DNA of 11,098 bases, taken from contig JADFYT010000056.1 of assembly GCA_015232935.1 (NCBI GenBank), positions 1-11,098 of the forward strand, read 5' to 3'. Position 1 is the first letter of the stretch. Each line of letters opens with the position of its first letter. The DNA is from Desulfamplus sp. (lineage in GTDB: Bacteria; Desulfobacterota; Desulfobacteria; Desulfobacterales; Desulfobacteraceae). Below the pieces are notes generated by a model. That model made no database searches. It worked only from the letters and a program-made list of their open reading frames with translations, and was not told the DNA's origin. Shown piece by piece: positions 1-5,717 of the stretch. A program made the translations under genes and the position numbers.

Positions 1-738
1 AGCCTGGTTTTCCTGCGGCTTCCCATCTATCTTGAAGACCCTGTCCTCAGGCTGAAAGAGGTCAAAAGACGCATGGATGAACTCAAGACATCTCCTGACC
101 CTTACATAAACTTCGGACTTTTGAGCACAATTGGGGCTCTGCCTTCAAAACTTGCCCAGAAAGCAGCCCAGCTATTTGGAGACAAGGCTTCAGGCGTTCT
201 TACAAATGTTCCAGGCCCAAGGGAGCCTCTCTACTTTGGAGGAAAGAAAATTCTGAATTTCATGTTCTGGGTGCCAAGATCAGGAATGATTGGCCTTGGG
301 ATAAGCATTATGAGCTACAACGGCAATGTTACTATCGGAATTGCCTGCGATGATGGATTGATGCCTGATCCTGAAACTCTTCTTCAAGGCGTTGAACAGG
401 AGTTCAATGAACTTATTGACCTTGTCCATTCAGGAAAAATTTATGATGACCCTCTTGTAATCAACGACAGATACGAAGAGGCTCAACAGGCAAAAAAATC
501 TGATGAAGCACAGTCATCAGAAGGTTCAGATCCATCGGATGAAGTCAGGACAGAATCTGACGATAAAAAGAGAGCAAGCTCAGAGCCTGTTCAATGCAAG
601 GCTATTACAAAAGAGGGAAAACAGTGCTCCAAAACAGCGACTGAAGAGTCAAGATACTGCCATCTGCATCAAAGCTACAAAGAACAGGATACCCTTTTAA
701 AAGATGTGGAGCAGATAATGAAGGAGCTTGCAAGTTGA
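1..738 (+). CDS. Wax ester synthase/diacylglycerol acyltransferase (WS/DGAT), C-terminal part, with a Cys/His knuckle tail
   Basis: The reading frame is open from base 1, so the start and the N-terminal catalytic half (where HHxxxDG would lie) are upstream of the window. 245 residues are visible. Residues 1-130 of the fragment match the WS/DGAT C-terminal domain: a DPVLRLKEV stretch near the start, the hallmark NVPGPREPLY at 69-78, and a following GxGISIMSYNG segment. Family members esterify acyl-CoA onto a fatty alcohol or diacylglycerol at the inner membrane or lipid droplet surface. After the domain comes an acidic, Ser-rich linker (about 155-195). Then comes a small motif C-x9-C-x10-C-x2-H (bases 595-669), resembling the DUF5763-type knuckle from memory, probably zinc-binding. 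I do not know this tail from characterised WS/DGATs. The stop overlaps the next start in TTGA, implying translational coupling with the ferredoxin. Confidence 0.85.
   Translation, partial: SLVFLRLPIYLEDPVLRLKEVKRRMDELKTSPDPYINFGLLSTIGALPSKLAQKAAQLFGDKASGVLTNVPGPREPLYFGGKKILNFMFWVPRSGMIGLGISIMSYNGNVTIGIACDDGLMPDPETLLQGVEQEFNELIDLVHSGKIYDDPLVINDRYEEAQQAKKSDEAQSSEGSDPSDEVRTESDDKKRASSEPVQCKAITKEGKQCSKTATEESRYCHLHQSYKEQDTLLKDVEQIMKELAS
721..726 (+). promoter_or_regulatory. Shine-Dalgarno AAGGAG setting the ferredoxin TTG start
   Basis: AAGGAG lies inside the end of the acyltransferase gene, 8 bases before the TTG at 735. The ferredoxin frame has no ATG before its Cys motif, so this site supports TTG as the true start. 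Confidence 0.7.
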
Positions 739-989
739 GAATAAAACCTCAAAGTGGTCATTGTGAGAATTTCCCACTGATACAGGAAAATGTCCAGGGC
801 AGATTCTATGTGGATATAAGATGCATCGGGTGCTCCGTATGTGCGGAAATCGCTCCTGGCCATTTCGCAACCAACCATGACGAAGGCTATGAATATGTTT
901 ACAATCAGCCTGTTAATGATGAAGAGGTCAACCGATGCAGTGAAGCTATGGAAATCTGTCCGGTGAATGCCATTGGAACAAGGCAATAA
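735..989 (+). CDS. Small single-cluster [4Fe-4S] ferredoxin
   Basis: This 84-residue protein carries Cys30-x2-Cys33-x2-Cys36 and a distant Cys75-Pro76, the ligand set of a monocluster [4Fe-4S] ferredoxin; Cys10 and Cys68 are additional. The stretch DIRCIGCSVCAEIAP is typical of the short ferredoxins found in sulfate reducers and clostridia. It would be a soluble cytoplasmic one-electron carrier. The start is TTG at 735, chosen because AAGGAG sits 8 bases upstream and no ATG occurs before the cluster-binding region. The start overlaps the acyltransferase stop by 4 bases, so the two are probably co-translated. The redox partner is not evident: AAR-type reductases use NADPH, so a direct role in aldehyde formation is not implied. 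Confidence 0.88.
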   Translation: MRIKPQSGHCENFPLIQENVQGRFYVDIRCIGCSVCAEIAPGHFATNHDEGYEYVYNQPVNDEEVNRCSEAMEICPVNAIGTRQ

Positions 990-1008
990 ATGCGGAACAT
1001 AGGCGGCC

Positions 1009-1024
1009 TGGCTACAATTTTGCC
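1009..1024 (+). promoter_or_regulatory. Candidate sigma-54 (-24/-12) promoter
   Basis: TGGCTACAATTTTGCC fits the sigma-54 pattern TGGC-N7-TTGC with the required 10 bases between GG and GC. It lies in the only sizeable gap inside the + strand block (990-1208), 184 bases before the start of the first AAR-like gene, leaving a leader of roughly 170 bases. The A-C-G part of the -24 element is not matched. No convincing -35/-10 pair was seen in the gap. An upstream activator site was not identified, so this stays a candidate. Confidence 0.35.
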
Positions 1025-1196
1025 TGGATTGAAATTTTCTGGGCAAGAATACAGGGCAGCTTTGCTGCAACTGATGCCTGATTGAATTTCCTGAATAAAA
1101 ACACAAGCATTTACCGCAATAATACACAATACAAGCAGTTACTGTAGTCATTGCCGGATGGATATACCTGAGCGATAAAAAAAACAGTAATAACAT

Positions 1197-1204
1197 GGGG
1201 AGGA
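1197..1204 (+). promoter_or_regulatory. Shine-Dalgarno GGGGAGGA for the first AAR-like gene
   Basis: GGGGAGGA lies 4 bases before the TTG at 1209 (5 bases from the GGAGG core). It decides the TTG start. The same N-terminal pattern, MK-I-I-LG, appears at the TTG start of the downstream paralogue, which supports the choice. Confidence 0.75.
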
Positions 1205-1208
1205 TATA

Positions 1209-3563
1209 TTGAAACAGATCGTCAGTATCAATCTTGGATCAAGTAAAGATGATTATGAGTTTGAGACCGAATTTCTCGGGCAGGAGTTCAAGATCAAACG
1301 TTTTGGTGTAAACGGGGATATGGAAAAGGCCGCTCACCTGCTTCTGCACTGGGACAAGGAGGCAGATGCCATCGGTATTGGCGGTGTCAAGTTTCCCTAT
1401 GGTATGGGGCCTCGTTACCTCAAAAAAAAGCACCATGACAAACTCAATGATCTTGGGGACAAGATAACAACACCTGTTACAACAGGTCTTGCCCTGCGAA
1501 ATGTCTCGATGGAGTGGTGCCTCAGGTTTGTAAACCACAAATTTCAAGACTATTTCAAAAACGCCAAAGTGCTGTTCATGTCCGGCATGACAAGTTACAG
1601 GATTGCCAAAGTAATGTCTGAATATACGGACAACCTGACATTTGCGGATCCTGTGCTTGAAAACGGAATATCAAAATTTATCAACTCCTTTACAGGGCTT
1701 GAAAAATATGCCCAGGGAAGCCACGAAATACTCCAGTGGGTGCCAAGCAAACGGCTTGCTTCATCAGTCATCCCGACACGTGCCTGGAATGACTACATAA
1801 TGCGTCGTGCAATGCAAAAAGCTGACGTAATAGTTGTTCCCTCATATGATTTTTACCAGTATATAGGCAAGGCGACCCTTGAGGAGCTTGGCGGCAAGAC
1901 AATTATCACATCTACTGTCACAGATGAAAAGGTGGAATTTTTCAAGGAGAGAGGAGTCAATGTCATCATTGACACCACGCCCAAAATACTGGAACGGGTT
2001 GTTGGGCCAAATGTGCTTGAGGCGCTTATCATCGCATCCTTAGAGAGAAAGAGAAATCAGATCAGATCTGATGATCTTCTTGAAATCATCAGTACCCAGA
2101 AAATGGATCCTCGCATTGTCTATCCATCAGGAAAGGAAAAAAGGATAAACAGGTTTGCCTTTGTTATCCACCCTCTGTCCAAAGAGTTCCTGAAAAAAGA
2201 CAAAATTGTCAATACAATGGCAGGATTTGCCCCACCGGCATTCCTGGACGCTGTTGAAAAGGTTGTGGCTTACGCTCCTCCATGGATATACTCTCGTGTA
2301 ACCGGCGTAAAATCTCCAACCGGTGCCGAGACAGAAGGGTGGCTGATAACTATCGGCGGCACACCAAAACAGATGCTTGCCCATAATCCCGAATTTACCT
2401 ACAAACGCCTTCTCCAGGCTGCCAGAATGGCAAAACGGCTTGGTGCACAGATCATGGGGCTTGGAGCATTCACAAAGGTGGTAGGGGATGCTGGAGTTAC
2501 CGTTGCCAAAAAAGCTGAACTGCCTATAACAACCGGCAACAGCTACAGTGCTTCCGGTGCTTTGTGGGCCGCGGCCGACGCTGTCAGACGCATGGGGTTG
2601 ATCGAGGTGGATACAGGCAAGAAAATCAAGGCCAAAACAATGGTTCTTGGTGCATCAGGAGCAATTGGCTCTGTCTGCTGCCGCCTGCTCGCAAAAGCAT
2701 TTGACGAGGTCTATCTGGGTGGAAGAAATACCGCAAAGCTTATGGCTCTTCAGCAGTCCATATTAGATGAAACTCCTGATGTAACACTCAAGATAACAAC
2801 AAATCCCGACAAGTATCTTCATGAAATGGATGTTATTGTTACAGCAACATCAGGTGCGGGCAAAAAGATTCTGGATATCACAAAGGTAAAACCGGGATGC
2901 GTCATCACCGATGTCGCCCGTCCTTTGGATCTGCCTCCGGAAGAGGTGGCCAAACGGCCTGACGTGCTTGTGATTGAATCCGGAGAGATCGAACTTCCAG
3001 GCAACCCTGAAATGAAAAACATAGGTCTTCCTCCCAAGGTGGTTTATGCCTGTCTTGCCGAGACTATAGTCCTCGCTCTGGAAGGAAGGTATGAAATATT
3101 TACCATAGGTCGTGATATTGAGTGGGAAAAAGTAAGGGAGATCTACAAGCTCGGTCTGAAGCACGGCATGAAACTTGCCGCAATTTCCGGTGTAAATGGG
3201 GTTTTTACGGATGAGGATATCCTGAAAGTAAAACAGCTTGCACTGGAAGCCAGAAAGACATGGCATTCTGGCGGAGCCTCGACCGTCAAGTCCGGCACGC
3301 CAGCAAAAAAAACATCCGGGACAGAGCTTTCAGCACTTGAAGGCGAGATTGACACCTTGGAAAAGGCTGACGGCCCTGATGAGGTTTCCGTGCAGGCTGA
3401 CAAAGGCTCTGAGAATGGAATCGAAAAGAGTGCCCATACAGATGTTGACACTCAGCCAGATATGGCAAATGAAAAATCTGCCATATCCGAAGATGTCACA
3501 GGGGATACGGATAAGGACGAAATATCTTCAGGGGATACGGCTCAAACAGAAAACAGTTATTAA
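1209..3563 (+). CDS. Acyl-ACP/acyl-CoA reductase (AAR)-like dehydrogenase, catalytic Cys kept, extra N-terminal domain
   Basis: 784 residues, TTG start. Residues from about 315 to 690 align without gaps over long stretches to cyanobacterial long-chain acyl-ACP reductase, which reduces acyl thioesters to fatty aldehydes with NADPH. Matching landmarks are the domain start FAFVIHPLS (316-324), LGAFTK (418-423, AAR has LGGFTS), TTGN (441-444), the nucleotide loop GASGAIG (481-487), and YACLAE (613-618). Cys615 falls on the AAR nucleophile (Cys294 of the Synechococcus enzyme, from memory). Residues 1-310 are absent from AAR. They contain SLGSS-like and DAIGIGG (53-59) segments and DTTP (255-258), recalling a stand-alone family labelled quinate 5-dehydrogenase in databases (recollection, not verified). 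Residues from about 695 on are an acidic, probably disordered tail. Automatic annotation may call this shikimate dehydrogenase-like; the AAR match is more specific. It is followed after 87 bases by its paralogue. Confidence 0.8.
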   Translation: MKQIVSINLGSSKDDYEFETEFLGQEFKIKRFGVNGDMEKAAHLLLHWDKEADAIGIGGVKFPYGMGPRYLKKKHHDKLNDLGDKITTPVTTGLALRNVSMEWCLRFVNHKFQDYFKNAKVLFMSGMTSYRIAKVMSEYTDNLTFADPVLENGISKFINSFTGLEKYAQGSHEILQWVPSKRLASSVIPTRAWNDYIMRRAMQKADVIVVPSYDFYQYIGKATLEELGGKTIITSTVTDEKVEFFKERGVNVIIDTTPKILERVVGPNVLEALIIASLERKRNQIRSDDLLEIISTQKMDPRIVYPSGKEKRINRFAFVIHPLSKEFLKKDKIVNTMAGFAPPAFLDAVEKVVAYAPPWIYSRVTGVKSPTGAETEGWLITIGGTPKQMLAHNPEFTYKRLLQAARMAKRLGAQIMGLGAFTKVVGDAGVTVAKKAELPITTGNSYSASGALWAAADAVRRMGLIEVDTGKKIKAKTMVLGASGAIGSVCCRLLAKAFDEVYLGGRNTAKLMALQQSILDETPDVTLKITTNPDKYLHEMDVIVTATSGAGKKILDITKVKPGCVITDVARPLDLPPEEVAKRPDVLVIESGEIELPGNPEMKNIGLPPKVVYACLAETIVLALEGRYEIFTIGRDIEWEKVREIYKLGLKHGMKLAAISGVNGVFTDEDILKVKQLALEARKTWHSGGASTVKSGTPAKKTSGTELSALEGEIDTLEKADGPDEVSVQADKGSENGIEKSAHTDVDTQPDMANEKSAISEDVTGDTDKDEISSGDTAQTENSY
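3499..3540 (+). repeat. 12-base direct repeat, 30-base spacing, in the first AAR-like tail
   Basis: CAGGGGATACGG occurs at 3499-3510 and 3529-3540, exactly 30 bases apart. It encodes the repeated GDT in the acidic C-terminal tail. The same 30-base period governs the tail repeats of the hydrolase gene at 7681-8010. Confidence 0.8.
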
Positions 3564-3635
3564 GGAGTCGCTAACACTACTTCCGAAGAAATTTAAAATT
3601 CCATCATTGAATCACAACTATCGTATCAATATATC

Positions 3636-3643
3636 AGGAGGAG
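3636..3643 (+). promoter_or_regulatory. Shine-Dalgarno AGGAGGAG for the second AAR-like gene
   Basis: AGGAGGAG lies 7 bases before the TTG at 3651. It is a strong site that fixes the TTG start. The rest of the 87-base gap (3564-3650) shows no promoter or terminator I can defend. Confidence 0.8.
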
Positions 3644-3650
3644 TTCAACC

Positions 3651-5717
3651 TTGAAACATATTACAAACATAAGTCTTGGGCCGGCAAGCGACAACTATCA
3701 GATAGAAACAGAATTTCTGGGGCAGAAATTTTTGATCAAACGATTTGGAACTGATGGAGATTTGAAAAAAGCTGAGGATCTTCTTTTGATGTGGAACAAA
3801 AAAGCAGATGTCATCTCGTTGAGTGCTGTCAAGTACCTCTATGGCAAAGGCTCCAGAGCCATAATGAATACGGATTTGAAAAAGCTGCTTAAAGTGGCCA
3901 ACACGCTTACAACTCCGGTGACAACCGGAGAGACACTTCGCAGGGTCAGCCACGAATGGTGCATCCGTCATGCCCAGTTTCAACTGGGGAACAACTTTTT
4001 CACCAACGCAAGAGTTCTGTTCTGCTCCGGCATGCAAAGTGAAAAAATCGCAAATGTAATTACGGAATACACGGAAAACGTGGTTTTTGCAGATCCTCTG
4101 TTTGAAAACGGCATTCCAAAACTCCTGACATCCATAGACGCTCTCAATCAGTACTCAAGTCGCGTCCACCGCCCATTGAGCTGGATTCCAGGCAAAAATC
4201 TCCTGTCTGAGCAGAAACAGGTCAAGATGGTCAACTCTTTTATTCTCAAGCGTGCTGTTAAAAATGCATCGGTTATTGTAATTCCCTATGGCGATTTTCA
4301 CGAATATGTGGATTGTTTTAGCCAGGGAGAGCTGACTGACAAGGTTGTTATAACCACAACCGCATATGAAGACAGAATAGAGACTCTGATGGAAAAAGGA
4401 GCTTCCATGATCATTGACACCACTCCCCAAATAATAGACCGTGTGGTTGGTGTAGCTGTTCAGGAGGCTCTTATGGTTTCCGCACTTAATATTCCCAAAA
4501 CTTCGGGACTCAAGGATGACCTGCTTGAGGTTATCAGCGAACAGAACCTGGAGCCAAGAATCATATATGCCCAGGATAAGGAGAGGCGAATAAACCGCTT
4601 TGCCTACCTTGTGCACCCCCTTTCAAAAGAGGATCTCAAAAAATTCAGGCCTCTTGACCTTATTGCCGAAGTTGCTCCAAAAACAATCGGGCCAATAGAA
4701 AAACTTATGGCTTTTGCTCCCCCTTTTATCTATTCAAAAGTGACTGGAATAAAATCACCTGTCGGCGTTGAAGCCGAAGGCTGGCTTATCAGCCTTGGAG
4801 AGACTCCGGAACAGATGCAGTCCCACAGCCCTGAATTCACAACCAAACGGATACTGCAGGCCGCGGAAAAAGCTAAATCGCTCGGTGCCCAGGTTATGGG
4901 TATAAGCATGCTGCCCAAAAACCTTGAAGGCACAAGTATTGATATTGGCAAATATGCGGCACTGCCCGTAACAACAGGCAACAGTTACACAGCATCCACA
5001 GCACTCTGGGCATCTGCCGAGGCTGTGCGCCAGATGGGTATTGTTCCACTCAAAAACGACAAGATCCTCAAGGCCAAAACCATGGTAATTGGCGCTACCG
5101 GTGCTGTGGGCTCAATATGTGCAAGACTTCTTGCCACAGCTTTTGAAGAGGTCTATCTTGTGAGCCGCAACATGGCAAAGCTTCTCACAATCCAGGAGAT
5201 GATAGAGCAGGAGAATCCAGATGTAACAGTTAACGTATCTACAAGAACGGATTCCAATATTGATAATATGGATGTTATTGTTACCGCAAGTTCAAGCGTT
5301 GAAAAGCCCTTTGATATAATGAGGGTCAAACCAGGATGTGTTATTACCGATATAACCCGGCCCATGATTTTTTCAAGGGAAGAGGCTGCAAAACGCCAGG
5401 ATGTGCTTATTATAACAGGAGGGGAGATTCTTCTTCCAGGAGATAACATCGAGATGAAGGACATCGGCCTTCCTCCAAGAGCTGTCTACGCAGGGCTTGC
5501 CGAGACAATTATCCTGACTCTTGAGGGACGTTTTGAAGATTTTACCACAGGTAGCAATACAGAGTGGAAAAAGGTCAAAGAGATTTACAAATTAGGTTTG
5601 AAACACGGTATGGAGTTGTCCTCCATATCCGGCGTTAATGGTGTTTTAACTAAAGATGATATCGCAAGGGTAAAAGAAGTTGCTCTTAAAAAAAATAAGA
5701 AAAATGAAATCAATTGA
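3651..5717 (+). CDS. AAR-like paralogue lacking the catalytic Cys (probable pseudoenzyme or partner subunit)
   Basis: 688 residues, TTG start, clearly a tandem duplicate of the preceding gene over its full length apart from that gene's acidic tail. Numbering at the C-terminal landmarks is identical. The nucleotide loop GATGAVG (481-487) and TTGN are retained, so NADP(H) binding is likely. Three motifs have gone. The nucleophile Cys615 is Gly615 in YAGLAE. LGAFTK (418-423) has become ISMLPK. The N-terminal DAIGIGG (53-59) has become DVISLSA. The frame is intact with a strong ribosome binding site, so it is not a decaying gene. Possible roles are a structural or regulatory partner of the active copy, an acyl-carrier docking subunit, or a redox enzyme of different chemistry; the sequence does not decide. 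It overlaps the next gene by 14 bases when that gene starts at 5704. Confidence 0.82.
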   Translation: MKHITNISLGPASDNYQIETEFLGQKFLIKRFGTDGDLKKAEDLLLMWNKKADVISLSAVKYLYGKGSRAIMNTDLKKLLKVANTLTTPVTTGETLRRVSHEWCIRHAQFQLGNNFFTNARVLFCSGMQSEKIANVITEYTENVVFADPLFENGIPKLLTSIDALNQYSSRVHRPLSWIPGKNLLSEQKQVKMVNSFILKRAVKNASVIVIPYGDFHEYVDCFSQGELTDKVVITTTAYEDRIETLMEKGASMIIDTTPQIIDRVVGVAVQEALMVSALNIPKTSGLKDDLLEVISEQNLEPRIIYAQDKERRINRFAYLVHPLSKEDLKKFRPLDLIAEVAPKTIGPIEKLMAFAPPFIYSKVTGIKSPVGVEAEGWLISLGETPEQMQSHSPEFTTKRILQAAEKAKSLGAQVMGISMLPKNLEGTSIDIGKYAALPVTTGNSYTASTALWASAEAVRQMGIVPLKNDKILKAKTMVIGATGAVGSICARLLATAFEEVYLVSRNMAKLLTIQEMIEQENPDVTVNVSTRTDSNIDNMDVIVTASSSVEKPFDIMRVKPGCVITDITRPMIFSREEAAKRQDVLIITGGEILLPGDNIEMKDIGLPPRAVYAGLAETIILTLEGRFEDFTTGSNTEWKKVKEIYKLGLKHGMELSSISGVNGVLTKDDIARVKEVALKKNKKNEIN

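Noticed and set aside
1056..1068. GCAGC-TTT-GCTGC hairpin in the gap after the ferredoxin gene
   Set aside because: The stem is only 5 base pairs and no T run follows, so it is not an intrinsic terminator.
675..1196. Open frame on the minus strand across the ferredoxin gene
   Set aside because: It lies opposite the ferredoxin and the gap, shows no recognisable domain and has no ribosome binding site support; it is a shadow frame. The same applies to the other antisense frames inside the AAR, hydrolase and ABC1 genes.
2154..3270. Shikimate dehydrogenase identity for the AAR-like genes
   Set aside because: Only the Rossmann fold is shared. The long ungapped matches around TTGN and the Cys-centred ACLAE block fit acyl-ACP reductase specifically.
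5680..5703. Upstream TTG start for the hydrolase, adding 8 residues
   Set aside because: The extension is Lys-rich and lies in the Lys-rich 3' end of the preceding gene. ATG 5704 is preferred, although AAGGG 9 bases before the TTG means it cannot be excluded.
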